Assembly (NCBI RefSeq): GCF_000368865.1
Contig: NZ_KB849726.1
Location: 391,634 to 455,633 of the forward strand
Reading direction: 5' to 3'
DNA: 64,000 bases
Origin: Acinetobacter bouvetii DSM 14964 = CIP 107468
GTDB taxonomy: Bacteria; Pseudomonadota; Gammaproteobacteria; Pseudomonadales; Moraxellaceae
The notes beneath the pieces were generated by a model that searched no databases, was not told the DNA's origin, and saw only the letters and a list, made by a program, of their open reading frames with translations. The position numbers were made by a program, and so were the translations under genes. Below, piece after piece: positions 32,194 to 41,830 of the stretch (within the stretch, counting starts at the first letter, position 1; the number at the start of each line of letters is the position of its first letter).

Positions 32194-33402
32194 ATGAGTA
32201 ATCAAAATATAGATGTAGCGAAAAAACGCAATTCATTGGGTCGAAAACTGAAATATGTGATTGGATTTTCTATCTTCATTTTGCTGATTATTGGGGGAAT
32301 ATATTGGAAAAAGACTTCAAATCAACCGAAAGAAGAGTATAGCCAGTGGAGTAAGCCTGTTCCAGTACGTGCAGTGCCTGTACAGCGCAGCAATTTAGAT
32401 GTTGAAATTAAAGCCATTGGTACGGTTGTTCCAGTGCATACGGTAAATGTGCAAAGTCAGGTTTCTGGCGTGCTGCAACAGGTTTATTTCAAAGAAGGGC
32501 AATGGGTCAAAAAAGGGCAGCTATTGGCTCAGATAGACCCTGCTCCATTTGCAGTGGCTTTGGCGCAAGCTGAAGGAACTAGACATCAAAATCTTGCGCA
32601 ATTAAACAATGCGGAAACTGAACTTGCACGTTATCAATTGCTGTTTAAGCAAGACTCTATTGCTAAACAGCAAGTTGAACAGCAGCAGGCTTTGGTGAAT
32701 CAGCTGAAAGGGCAAACGCAATCTAATCGTGCGCAGGTCGATGCTGCAAAATTGCAATTGTCCTATACCAAAATTTATTCACCTATTGATGGCCGTGCCG
32801 GCTTTAAGCAAAAAGATGCAGGCAACTTGATTCAGGCCAATGAAAGCACAGCTTTAGTGACCATCACGCAAGTTCATCCTGTTTATGTGCAGTTTGCCGT
32901 TGCAGAAAGCCATCTAGCAGGATTACGTGAAACTTTAAAATCTGGTCATCAAGTACAAGTCAGTGCATGGGATAAAGCAGAGCAAAAACAGCTTGCAGTG
33001 GGGCATGTGCAGGCTTTGGACAATCAAATTGATATCAGTACAGGCACTTTAAAGTTAAAAGCGGTGTTTGATAATCGTGATGACAGCTTATTTCCAAATC
33101 AATTTGTCAATGTGCGCTTAAGTGCGCAGACCATTCAAAATGCCGTCAGTATTCCAAGTGACGCTGTTCAGCATGGGGCAAAAGGCACCTATGTTTACGT
33201 CATCAATAAAGACCATAAAGCTGAGATCAGAAGCCTAAAATTAGGTTTAAGCAGCAATGGTCAGATTGAAGTTTTAGCAGGCTTAAACGGCACTGAAAAA
33301 GTGGTGCTTGAGGGGATTGATCGTCTTTCAGAAGGCAAAGAAGTTCAAATTATTGCTGATGATCAACCGCATCTCCCTGTAACGGAATCTGCTGCTGGAT
33401 AA
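32194..33402 (+). CDS. RND periplasmic adaptor (MdtA-like membrane-fusion protein)
   Basis: The protein is about 402 aa. An N-terminal anchor helix (about residues 25-45) is followed by a lipoyl/barrel-sandwich half motif VNVQSQVSGVLQQVYFKEGQWVKKGQLLAQIDP. An alpha-hairpin (about 125-195) is rich in Gln/Ala. The second lipoyl half is IYSPIDGRAGFKQKDAGNLIQ, then beta-barrel and membrane-proximal domains. It links the inner-membrane RND pumps at 33406-39614 to the outer-membrane factor at 39623. GAGTGAG precedes the ATG at 32194; a GTG three codons earlier is an alternative. Confidence 0.93.
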   Translation: MSNQNIDVAKKRNSLGRKLKYVIGFSIFILLIIGGIYWKKTSNQPKEEYSQWSKPVPVRAVPVQRSNLDVEIKAIGTVVPVHTVNVQSQVSGVLQQVYFKEGQWVKKGQLLAQIDPAPFAVALAQAEGTRHQNLAQLNNAETELARYQLLFKQDSIAKQQVEQQQALVNQLKGQTQSNRAQVDAAKLQLSYTKIYSPIDGRAGFKQKDAGNLIQANESTALVTITQVHPVYVQFAVAESHLAGLRETLKSGHQVQVSAWDKAEQKQLAVGHVQALDNQIDISTGTLKLKAVFDNRDDSLFPNQFVNVRLSAQTIQNAVSIPSDAVQHGAKGTYVYVINKDHKAEIRSLKLGLSSNGQIEVLAGLNGTEKVVLEGIDRLSEGKEVQIIADDQPHLPVTESAAG

Positions 33403-33405
33403 ATC

Positions 33406-36400
33406 ATGAATATTTCACGGTTCTTTATTGTACGTCCAGTCGCAACAACGCTGCTGATGCTCGCGTTGCTGTTTAGCGGTCTGCTGGCTTGGCGAATGCT
33501 TCCAGTCTCTGCTTTGCCGCAAGTCGATTATCCGATTATTCAGGTGTATACCTTTCAGCCGGGGGCAAATCCAGATACGGTACAGCGAACCATTACAGCA
33601 CCACTTGAACATGAAATGGGGAAAATTGCCGGCTTAAAGCAAATGTCATCCAACAGTTCGGTGGGGGCATCGGTCATTACCTTGCAGTTTGATCTCAGTG
33701 CTGAACTGGGCGTGGTGGAGCAAGAAGTTCAGTCTTCATTAAGCACTGCCAGCAGTAAATTACCCAATGATTTACCCACACCGCCGATTTACCGCAAAGT
33801 CAACCCTGCTGATGTACCTGTTATCACCCTAGCGATTAGCTCAGAAACATTACCTTTAACCACTGTGTATGACATGGTGGATACTCGCGTTGCGCAAAAG
33901 TTGTCGCAGCTGACGGGTGTTGGCATGGTGAGTCTCGCAGGCGGTCAGCGGCCAGCAATCCGTGTGCAAATGAATCCGGCTGCACTGGCAAGTTATAAAA
34001 TGAGTGCGGAAGATGTGCGATCTGCCATTAATTCTGCCAATGCCAATCAGCCGAAAGGCAGTTTTGACGGGCCATTTCGGACCACCATGCTGGATGCCAA
34101 TGATCAAATTCGTTCAATTGCAGATTATGAAGCTTTAATTCTCCGCTGGAATAATGGCGCGCCCATTCGCCTCAAAGATGTTGCCACCGTTATTGAGGGC
34201 AGTGAAGACCGCTATATGGCAGCATGGGCAGACAGCCAATCCGCGATTTTGGTCAATGTACAGCGCCGACCGAATGCCAATGTCATTCAGGTTGCCGATC
34301 AAATTAAACAGGCCTTACCTGAGCTGCAGCAGAATCTTCCTGAGAATGTCAAAATTCGTATTTTAACGGATCGAACTGAAAGTATCCGCAGTTCGATTCA
34401 TGATGTGCAAAAAGAACTGGTTTTTGCCGTGTGTCTGGTGGTCATGGTGACGTTTTTATTTTTAAGAAATCTCTCTGCCACGATTATTCCAAGCATTGCT
34501 GTACCGCTGTCGATTATCGGCACATTTGTTTTGATGCACTTTTTAGGTTTTTCGGTTAATAACTTGACGCTGATGGCGCTGACCATTGCCACAGGCTTTG
34601 TGGTCGATGATGCCATTGTGATGCTGGAGAACATTGCCCGACATCGAGAATCCGGTGAAAGCTTATTGCAAGCAGCCTTAAAAGGTTCACGGGAAATTGG
34701 CTTTACCCTGATTTCACTCACTGTATCGTTAATTGCCGTGCTCATTCCTTTGCTGTTTATGGGCGATGTTGTCGGGCGGTTATTCCATGAATTTGCGGTG
34801 ACTTTAGCAGCAGCCATAGCATTATCCCTCGTTGTTTCACTCACCCTGACGCCGATGATGTGTGCGTATTTGCTTAAAAATACGCAGCATGCGCCATCAC
34901 GTCGCCGATGGAGCTTGGATTGGGTCATTCAGCAATATGGCAAAGGCTTAGAATGGGTATTTAAACATCAAACTTTTACTTTGGCGGTGATGTTGAGTAC
35001 GGTCATTTTGGCTGGTGTCATGTATTGGATGATTCCTAAAGGCTTTTTTCCAGTACAAGACAGTGGTGTGATTCAAGTGGTGACAGAAGCGCCTGATGAT
35101 ATTTCGTTCCAAGCCATGAGTGAGCGTCAGCAAGCCTTGGCGCAGCAAATTTTAAAAGACCCCGCGGTTGAAAGCTTGTCTTCATTCATTGGCATTGATG
35201 CCAATAATCCAAAACTCAGCAATGGCCGAATTCTTATTAACCTTAAACCGTATGCTGAACGTGATAGTGCATCGCAAGTGATGACTCGTTTACGAGAGGA
35301 GTTTGATCAGGTCAAAGGCATTCAAGGCTGGATGCAGCCTGTGCAAGAGTTGAGTATTGAAGACAAAATCAGCCGAACACAATATCAACTGAGCCTTACT
35401 GCAACGCGCAGTGCAGATTTAGAGCAATGGACACCTGTTTTGGTAGATGCTTTACGCAAAAAAGCTGAATTTGCCGATGTCACCAGTGATGGCGGCGGAT
35501 TGGGCTTGCAGGCATTTATTGATGTCAATCGCGATGCAGCGGCACGTTTAGATTTAAGTATTGAAGATATCAGTTTGGCTTTGCAAAATTTATTTGCTCA
35601 GCGGCAAATTGCCACTTTATACACGCAGTCGAATCAATACCGCATCGTGTTAGAACTTGCACCTGAGTCAACACAAGACTTTGATGCTCTGGCCCAAACT
35701 TATATTCATAACAGTAACGGCGAACCGATTCTACTCAGTTCCGTGGCAACCATTGTACAAAAGCGTGTCCCGATCCTCTTGCAGCAACAGTCACAATTCC
35801 CCGCCAATGGCGTGTCATTTAATTTGGCACAGGGCGTAGCATTGGGTGATGCAATTAAGGTGATCCATCAAGTGGAACAGCAACTCAATTTACCGATTGA
35901 TGTCAAAGTGAAGTTGCAAGGTGCTGCAGCAGCATATGAAAATTCGAAACAACATACATTCTGGTTAGTGATTGCAGCCATTGTCACCATGTACATCGTG
36001 TTGGGAATCTTGTACGAAAGCTTTATTCACCCAATTACCATTCTTTCTACATTACCTTCTGCGGCCATTGGCGCTTTGCTTGCCTTGTTTATGGTCAATC
36101 GGCCATTAGACATGATTGCTTTGATTGGCATTATCTTGCTGATTGGTTTGGTGAAGAAAAACGGCATCATGATGGTGGACTTTGCATTGGCTGCTCAGCG
36201 CAATGAAGGTCTATCGCCGCAACAAGCCATTTATCAAGCGGCGTTAATGCGTTTCCGTCCTATTTTAATGACCACTTTAGCGGCATTGGTGGGAGCAATT
36301 CCCTTGATGTTGGCATCGGGTGCAGGGGCAGAACTGAGACAACCGCTCGGGATTGTAATGGTCGGTGGATTATTGCTAAGTCAGATTTTGACCCTCTTTA

Positions 36401-36516
36401 CTACACCAGTGGTTTATCTGTTTTTTGACCGCTTGCAGCAATCATTTAGCCAATCAGATACAAACCGATTGGGTGTAGATACAGCCGTTGCAAATGATGC
36501 GGGGAGAGAGTCTTGA
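33406..36516 (+). CDS. RND efflux permease, MdtB-like subunit
   Basis: The 1,036-aa inner-membrane pump of the HAE-RND family has 12 transmembrane helices and two large periplasmic loops. It starts MNISRFFIVRPVATTLLMLA. Proton-relay residues are present: VDDAIVMLENI in TM4 (about residue 405) and the lysine in GLVKKNGIMMVDF in TM10. Residues around 650 (ISRTQYQLSLTATRS...) and the VNRDAAARLDLSIEDI segment resemble E. coli MdtB more than MdtC. MdtB works with MdtC as a mixed trimer, and the MdtC-like gene follows with a 4-bp overlap. MdtABC exports bile salts, novobiocin and enterobactin in E. coli; substrate here is inferred from iron context. Confidence 0.93.
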   Translation: MNISRFFIVRPVATTLLMLALLFSGLLAWRMLPVSALPQVDYPIIQVYTFQPGANPDTVQRTITAPLEHEMGKIAGLKQMSSNSSVGASVITLQFDLSAELGVVEQEVQSSLSTASSKLPNDLPTPPIYRKVNPADVPVITLAISSETLPLTTVYDMVDTRVAQKLSQLTGVGMVSLAGGQRPAIRVQMNPAALASYKMSAEDVRSAINSANANQPKGSFDGPFRTTMLDANDQIRSIADYEALILRWNNGAPIRLKDVATVIEGSEDRYMAAWADSQSAILVNVQRRPNANVIQVADQIKQALPELQQNLPENVKIRILTDRTESIRSSIHDVQKELVFAVCLVVMVTFLFLRNLSATIIPSIAVPLSIIGTFVLMHFLGFSVNNLTLMALTIATGFVVDDAIVMLENIARHRESGESLLQAALKGSREIGFTLISLTVSLIAVLIPLLFMGDVVGRLFHEFAVTLAAAIALSLVVSLTLTPMMCAYLLKNTQHAPSRRRWSLDWVIQQYGKGLEWVFKHQTFTLAVMLSTVILAGVMYWMIPKGFFPVQDSGVIQVVTEAPDDISFQAMSERQQALAQQILKDPAVESLSSFIGIDANNPKLSNGRILINLKPYAERDSASQVMTRLREEFDQVKGIQGWMQPVQELSIEDKISRTQYQLSLTATRSADLEQWTPVLVDALRKKAEFADVTSDGGGLGLQAFIDVNRDAAARLDLSIEDISLALQNLFAQRQIATLYTQSNQYRIVLELAPESTQDFDALAQTYIHNSNGEPILLSSVATIVQKRVPILLQQQSQFPANGVSFNLAQGVALGDAIKVIHQVEQQLNLPIDVKVKLQGAAAAYENSKQHTFWLVIAAIVTMYIVLGILYESFIHPITILSTLPSAAIGALLALFMVNRPLDMIALIGIILLIGLVKKNGIMMVDFALAAQRNEGLSPQQAIYQAALMRFRPILMTTLAALVGAIPLMLASGAGAELRQPLGIVMVGGLLLSQILTLFTTPVVYLFFDRLQQSFSQSDTNRLGVDTAVANDAGRES

Positions 36517-39500
36517 AATTACTCTCAGCTTTTATTCATCGGCCAGTAGCAAGTGTTTTAATTGCCATTGCCATTGTTTTATTGGGGATTTTGGCTTATT
36601 TACGTTTACCCGTTGCAGCCTTGCCTCAAGCGGATATTCCCACCATTGTGGTACGGGCAAATTTACCGGGTGCAAGCCCTGAGAGTATGTCTGCCACAGT
36701 AGCAACGCCATTGGAACGTGCCATGATGGGCGTTTCTGGGGTGAAAGCCATTAACTCGTCAAGCAGCCAAAGTTCAGCGCAAGTGGTTTTGAATTTTGAT
36801 TTGGCAACGGACATTAATGAGGCGGCCAGAGAAGTACAGGCAGCCATCAACGCTGCCATGTCGCAGTTGCCTTCAGGCATGCCAAGCCCTCCTGAATATT
36901 TTAAAGTCAATCCAAGCCAAAGCCCTATTTTTTACTTGGCATTGAGTTCACAGCATTTATCTGCAGGTAAATTGTATGAAATTGCCAGTGATTTGCTGCA
37001 GCCCAATTTGGCTCAGGTCAGTGGTGTCGGCGAGGTTTCGATTGATGGTGCTTCCATGCCTGCGGTGCGGATTATTTTAAATCCCAATGCACTGATTTCG
37101 CAGGGTGTGACGTTAGAGCAAGTGCGTGAAGCGATTGTAAAAAGCAACCGCACTCAAGCACTCGGTGTGGTTGAAAATGATCAATTACGCTGGCAAGTAG
37201 CGCTTTCGAGCAATTTAAAAACAGCTGAGGATTTTGCCAATCTCCCTGTTTATAAAAATGCGCAAACGATTGTACGTTTAAAAGATGCTGCAGAGGTTCA
37301 AGATTCAGTAGAAAACCGCTATGTCAGTGGCTTTCATAATGGTCAACCTGCGGTCATTATTAAAATCAGCCGGCAACCGAATGCCAATACGGTTGCAACC
37401 ATTGAGAAAATTAAAGAAAAACTGCCTGAATTACAGCTGATGATTCCTGAGGATGCTCAGCTTACAACCGTGATGGATGGTTCGAAAATTATTCGGGCAG
37501 GTTTGGACGAAGCACGAGATACCTTATTGCTTTCAATCCTCTTGGTGGTGATTGTTGTGGCGTTGATGCTGGGGCGAGTACAAAGCGCCTTGGTGCCTGC
37601 TGTTGCCTTAGTTGTGGTATTAATCGGTGCAAGCAGTCTGGTGTATTTGGCAGGATTCTCACTGAATAATTTGTCCATTATGGCAGTAATTGTTGCCATC
37701 GGACTTGTTGTTGATGATGCCATTGTTGTACTTGAAAATATCGAACGTCATATTGAACAAGGTGAGCAACCTGTTCAGGCGGCATTAAAAGGCAATCAGG
37801 AAGTTGGCACAACCTTAATTGCCATGAATTTGGCTTTGGTGGTGATCTTCATTTCTATCCTATTTATGGGCGGGGTGATAGAACGCCTATTTAGAGAGTT
37901 CTCATTAACCTTGGTGTTTATTGTTGTTTTATCCGTGGTGATCTCACTGATATTAACACCCAGTTTATCTGCACGTTGCCTAAAGCCATTAGCCAGTTAT
38001 CAGCATCAGGCATTGTATCAATATAGCCATCGCTGGATGCAGAAGCTGAACCAGGCTTATTTAGCATCATTAAAATGGATGCTTAAACACAGTTATCTGG
38101 CAATTTTGTTATGGATTGGGGCAATTGCGGGTTCTGCTTATATTTATCAGACTTTGCCTAAACGGGTATTGCCTGAGCAAGATACGGGGCAAGTTGATGC
38201 GTTTATTCGCGGTGATGATGGATTCTCATTTCAGATTATGCAGCCAAAAATTGCCGCCTTTAGCGAGAGTCTTCTCAAAGATCCTGCTGTGCAAAGTGTG
38301 GTGGGAACGTCTGGTGGCTCAGGCGGGACAACCAATTCATTTTTGATGGTGAGCTTAAAACCGAAAGCCGAACGCGATGGTCAAAGTGCTCATGAAGTTG
38401 TAGAGCGTTTGAAGCAAAATGCGCCGTGGCAGGCAGGGGCAATTTTTTCAGCGCGAGTCAAGCAGGAGCTTGAGCTTGATGACCCGTTTGGTGGCAGTGG
38501 GCAAGACTATATGTTGCTGCTGCAATCTGACAATGTAGCGCTGTTGCGTGAATGGGTGCCTAAAGTTGCATCGGCAATGCAAAAGCTCCCTCAGCTTGCA
38601 GAAGTTGAGTCGATGGGCGATGAAGGCGCACAGCATGTGACTTTGGATATTGACCGTGAGGCGGCTCGACGCTTGGGTGTAAATATAGAAAGCATTGCCA
38701 GTGTGCTAAATAACTCTTTTTCACAGCGTCAAATTTCAACTATTTATGATCAAACACAGCAGTTTCATGTGGTGATGGAAGTCGACAAACGCTTTACCGA
38801 ACAGCCTGAAGCTTTGGCGGATATTCGTGTACCGAACCAGCAAGGTGAGTCGGTTCCATTGAGTAATTTCGCCACATGGTCTTATGGAATTACCAATGAT
38901 CGGGTTTATCGCCGTAATCAATACGCTGCGATGGGCATTGGCTATGTGGTCAAACCAGAATATACCAATGAACAAGCCGATGCTGCGATTCGCTCAATTT
39001 TATCTGAAGTGATGGTGCCTAACGAAATCTTTATGACCAGCGATAAAGAAGCTGAAGCGCAAAGTTTGCAAAGCGGTTTAAGTACGCCTGTACTGGCTTT
39101 AGTGGTGATCTTGCTGATTTATATCGTACTGGGTGTGACTTATGAAAGCGTGGTACATCCATTTACGATTCTGTCCACCATACCTGCAGTCGCCTTAGGG
39201 GCTTTACTGACGCTTTGGACATTTGGTTTTCATTTTACCTTGATTGCCTTATTGGGAATGTTCCTTCTTATTGGCGTGGTGGTGAAAAATGCCATTCTGC
39301 TTATTGATTTCACTTTGATGGAAAGGCGAGCAGGAAAATCAGCCTATCAAGCAGTCGTGTCTGCTGCTGAACTTCGTTTTAGACCCATCTTAATGACCAA
39401 TACCGCAGCATTATTAGGCGCTGTTCCATTGGCACTCAGTTGGGGAGAAGGGGCTGAATTGCGTCAGCCTTTAGGTGTAGTCATTGTCGGCGGTTTGGCG

Positions 39501-39614
39501 CTTGGGCAATTACTCACCTTATATACCACGCCGGTGTTGTATTTGGTTTTAGAAAAATGCGCTGAATTTTTCAGAAGATCGAAAAATGTGCATGCAATTG
39601 ATTTAGGTAAATAG
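36513..39614 (+). CDS. RND efflux permease, MdtC-like subunit
   Basis: The 1,033-aa protein is the second RND subunit. It begins at a TTG that overlaps the stop of the previous gene (TTGA), giving MKLLSAFIHRPVASVLIAIA, the expected N-terminus. TM4 has VDDAIVVLENIERH and TM10 has GVVVKNAILLIDF, so the proton relay looks intact. The periplasmic part contains FSQRQISTIYDQTQQFHVVMEVD, which is closest to E. coli MdtC. A Gly-rich insertion (GTSGGSGGTTNS near residue 600, and DPFGGSGQDY near 660) is not obvious in MdtB. The rare start codon plus overlap suggests coupled, balanced synthesis of the two subunits. Confidence 0.93.
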   Translation: MKLLSAFIHRPVASVLIAIAIVLLGILAYLRLPVAALPQADIPTIVVRANLPGASPESMSATVATPLERAMMGVSGVKAINSSSSQSSAQVVLNFDLATDINEAAREVQAAINAAMSQLPSGMPSPPEYFKVNPSQSPIFYLALSSQHLSAGKLYEIASDLLQPNLAQVSGVGEVSIDGASMPAVRIILNPNALISQGVTLEQVREAIVKSNRTQALGVVENDQLRWQVALSSNLKTAEDFANLPVYKNAQTIVRLKDAAEVQDSVENRYVSGFHNGQPAVIIKISRQPNANTVATIEKIKEKLPELQLMIPEDAQLTTVMDGSKIIRAGLDEARDTLLLSILLVVIVVALMLGRVQSALVPAVALVVVLIGASSLVYLAGFSLNNLSIMAVIVAIGLVVDDAIVVLENIERHIEQGEQPVQAALKGNQEVGTTLIAMNLALVVIFISILFMGGVIERLFREFSLTLVFIVVLSVVISLILTPSLSARCLKPLASYQHQALYQYSHRWMQKLNQAYLASLKWMLKHSYLAILLWIGAIAGSAYIYQTLPKRVLPEQDTGQVDAFIRGDDGFSFQIMQPKIAAFSESLLKDPAVQSVVGTSGGSGGTTNSFLMVSLKPKAERDGQSAHEVVERLKQNAPWQAGAIFSARVKQELELDDPFGGSGQDYMLLLQSDNVALLREWVPKVASAMQKLPQLAEVESMGDEGAQHVTLDIDREAARRLGVNIESIASVLNNSFSQRQISTIYDQTQQFHVVMEVDKRFTEQPEALADIRVPNQQGESVPLSNFATWSYGITNDRVYRRNQYAAMGIGYVVKPEYTNEQADAAIRSILSEVMVPNEIFMTSDKEAEAQSLQSGLSTPVLALVVILLIYIVLGVTYESVVHPFTILSTIPAVALGALLTLWTFGFHFTLIALLGMFLLIGVVVKNAILLIDFTLMERRAGKSAYQAVVSAAELRFRPILMTNTAALLGAVPLALSWGEGAELRQPLGVVIVGGLALGQLLTLYTTPVLYLVLEKCAEFFRRSKNVHAIDLGK

Positions 39615-39622
39615 GAAATAAG

Positions 39623-41023
39623 ATGCAGAGTTTAATATGTAAAAATGTGATGAGCCTAAGCTGCATGCTCATTTTAACTGCGTGCAGTTCGCATGTAGTA
39701 CTGCAGCCACCTGAATATAAGATTCCGATTGTGCAAGCAGATGATCAGTACAAATATGCAGATTTAAACTGGACACCAACCTCGGCAATAAAAATTTCAG
39801 CTGAACAATGGTGGAATATTTATCAAGATCCTGTTTTAAGCCAATTGATGCAGCAATTGAATCAAGAAAATTTAACCTTAAAGCAAGCCGAAGCACGTTA
39901 TCAGCAAGCGCAGGCTTTGCTTGAAGTACAGCGTGCCAATCGCGTACCCAATATCACAGCAAATGGTGCTGCAAATCGTAATGGCGCAAAAAATACCTCA
40001 GCAAGTAGCCAATTTGGATTGGGTGTACAAGCCAGTTGGGTACCTGATATCTGGGGACGGGTAGCAAAGGCCATTGAAGGGCAGCAAGCCAATCTAGTAG
40101 CCAATCAGGCCGATTTAGATGCAGTTAAATTAAATCAGCAATTGTTGGCCACAGACGCTTATTGGAATATTCGTGTACTGGATGCACAGTCTGATGTACT
40201 GCAGCAAACCCAAAAAAGTTATCTGCGTTCGGTTCAAATCTTAAAGAATCAATACAATGCAGGCATGATTGCTCGCGCAGATGTCATACAGGCAGAAACG
40301 CAATTAAAGCAGGTGCAAATTCAACGGATTGAAACCACCCGAGATCGCAATTTACAAGAAAATATTTTGGCGGTGCTGCAAGGTAAAAGTGTTGCTCAGT
40401 TTCAATTGACTAAACAGAAGCAGGCATTGACCGTTCCACAGATCCCTGCTCAGCTTCCAAGCCGATTATTAATCCAGCGTCCTGATGTTATTCGCGCAGA
40501 GCGGGAATTGGCCATGACGCATGCTGAACTGGGTTTAGCGCAAACTGCATGGCTGCCTGATATTACGATAGGTTTAAATGGCAGTTTAAACAGTCAAATT
40601 TTGGGGCATTTGTTCTTATCGCCGCAATACTTATGGTCTACAGGTTTACAAGCGGCTGCCATTGTTTTTGATGGCGGTAAACGAGAAGCGGAAATTGCTC
40701 AGGTTCAAGCCAATTACGATGAAAAATTAGCAGCCTATAAGCAGTCGATATTAACAGGCTGGAAAGATGTCGAAGATGCGTTGCTGCAGGCATCCAGTTT
40801 TAAACAGCAGCAAACTGAACAAGCAAAACTCTTTGCGCTGGCAACCGAGAATGAACAAGCAGCAACTCGGCGTTATAGCGCAGGCTTAGTGAGTTATTTA
40901 GAAGTGGTTACTGCTCAAAATTTAAGATTGCAGGCTGAGCAAACGACTTTGCAATTGCAACTTTCTCAAATGAACAATACAGCACAATTGATTGCCGCAT
41001 TGGGTGGAAATATTCGAATGTAA
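39623..41023 (+). CDS. outer-membrane efflux lipoprotein (NodT/TolC-type)
   Basis: The 466-aa protein has a lipoprotein signal with lipobox LTAC near residue 21. Two repeats of the outer-membrane factor helical barrel follow (about residues 60-260 and 270-460), with WWNIYQDPVLSQLMQQLNQENLTLKQAEARYQQA and QRPDVIRAERELAMTHAELGLAQTAWLPDI. It completes a tripartite pump with the adaptor and the two RND subunits and starts 9 bp after the second pump gene. Having a dedicated outer-membrane factor differs from E. coli mdtABC, which borrows TolC. Confidence 0.93.
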   Translation: MQSLICKNVMSLSCMLILTACSSHVVLQPPEYKIPIVQADDQYKYADLNWTPTSAIKISAEQWWNIYQDPVLSQLMQQLNQENLTLKQAEARYQQAQALLEVQRANRVPNITANGAANRNGAKNTSASSQFGLGVQASWVPDIWGRVAKAIEGQQANLVANQADLDAVKLNQQLLATDAYWNIRVLDAQSDVLQQTQKSYLRSVQILKNQYNAGMIARADVIQAETQLKQVQIQRIETTRDRNLQENILAVLQGKSVAQFQLTKQKQALTVPQIPAQLPSRLLIQRPDVIRAERELAMTHAELGLAQTAWLPDITIGLNGSLNSQILGHLFLSPQYLWSTGLQAAAIVFDGGKREAEIAQVQANYDEKLAAYKQSILTGWKDVEDALLQASSFKQQQTEQAKLFALATENEQAATRRYSAGLVSYLEVVTAQNLRLQAEQTTLQLQLSQMNNTAQLIAALGGNIRM

Positions 41024-41044
41024 TCTGAAGCATCATTTTTGGAA

Positions 41045-41479
41045 ATGTATAGGTTTTATTTGTTTGAAAAGGCACTCAATATTTTACTGGAATTGGGATA
41101 TTTCATTTTGTTAAATAATGAAAAGCAACAGCAATCAATACAGCAGCTTATCGTTGATATTTTGGATGAAAATTTAGAAGGATTGGCTGTAGATCAATTA
41201 TATATCCAGCTCAATTTGATTAAATCTTGCAGTCTTGCGAGCGTTTACAGAATCTTGTCAGAGATGCGGAGATTAGGAGTCGTTCGAAAAACTGAATTTG
41301 CTCGCCAAAAGGCTGTCTATACAATGTCAAAGCAAAAGTTAAAGTGCAGTGTGAGTGATGCATATAGCAATGAGGTATTGCCTTGCAGTAATCAAGAATT
41401 GATTATGGATTTTGAACAATTATTTGATAAATATAAGAATGAGTTTTCTGGCATCGATATTGTTTTATATAAAAAATAA
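41045..41479 (+). CDS. Fur-like winged-helix protein lacking metal ligands
   Basis: The protein is about 144 aa. Residues about 30-95 follow the Fur fold: QLIVDILDENLEGLAVDQLYIQLNL, then CSLASVYRILSEMRRLGVVRKTE and KAVYTM, which aligns with the Fur recognition helix (ATVYR...L...G). The C-terminal half, where Fur has His-rich metal sites, has not one histidine; two cysteines remain (LKCSV and LPCSN) where Fur has its CxxC region. DNA binding without iron sensing is the inference. The start is uncertain: ATG at 41045 or TTG at 41039, with no good ribosome site. It follows the efflux operon in the same direction. It could be a decaying copy. Confidence 0.6.
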   Translation: MYRFYLFEKALNILLELGYFILLNNEKQQQSIQQLIVDILDENLEGLAVDQLYIQLNLIKSCSLASVYRILSEMRRLGVVRKTEFARQKAVYTMSKQKLKCSVSDAYSNEVLPCSNQELIMDFEQLFDKYKNEFSGIDIVLYKK

Positions 41480-41524
41480 TGTTCTGTTGTTGATTGCATA
41501 AAAGGCGAATGTATAGATCTCACT

Positions 41525-41830
41525 GGCTTTGCTGCACAAAGATTTAAAAGTTAAAGCTTCACCTATGTCTCAAATTTAAGTTACCGCTTGAGTGAGAAAA
41601 TGGCCTGATTCTTTAAATATTGAATACTGTCAGATGTGTACAAATTTTATTGACGCGGCTTGGAAAGTTTCAAGCACTGAGCTGATCTTTAAATAATTCG
41701 ATGCAGCGCATTTTTATTTCAACTAAACTTTGGCGATGTTAGCCTGACCAATTTTTTCATTTGCTTCAAGGCGCATAGTAGGCAATATCGCCCGCTTTGG
41801 CAGGGTGTTCCTTTGGTGCCTGCTGTGAGC
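41525..41830 (-). mobile_element. IS5-family remnant, 3' end only
   Basis: GGCTTTGCTGCACAAAG at 41525-41541 matches the complement of the right terminal repeat of the IS at 25323-25339 except at the innermost base. Reading the minus strand gives, with stops, KNWSG*HRQSLVEIKMRCIELFKDQLSA*NFPSRVN, the C-terminal transposase region with the catalytic Glu. The left end and N-terminal half are missing; the left boundary of the fragment is approximate. Confidence 0.75.
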
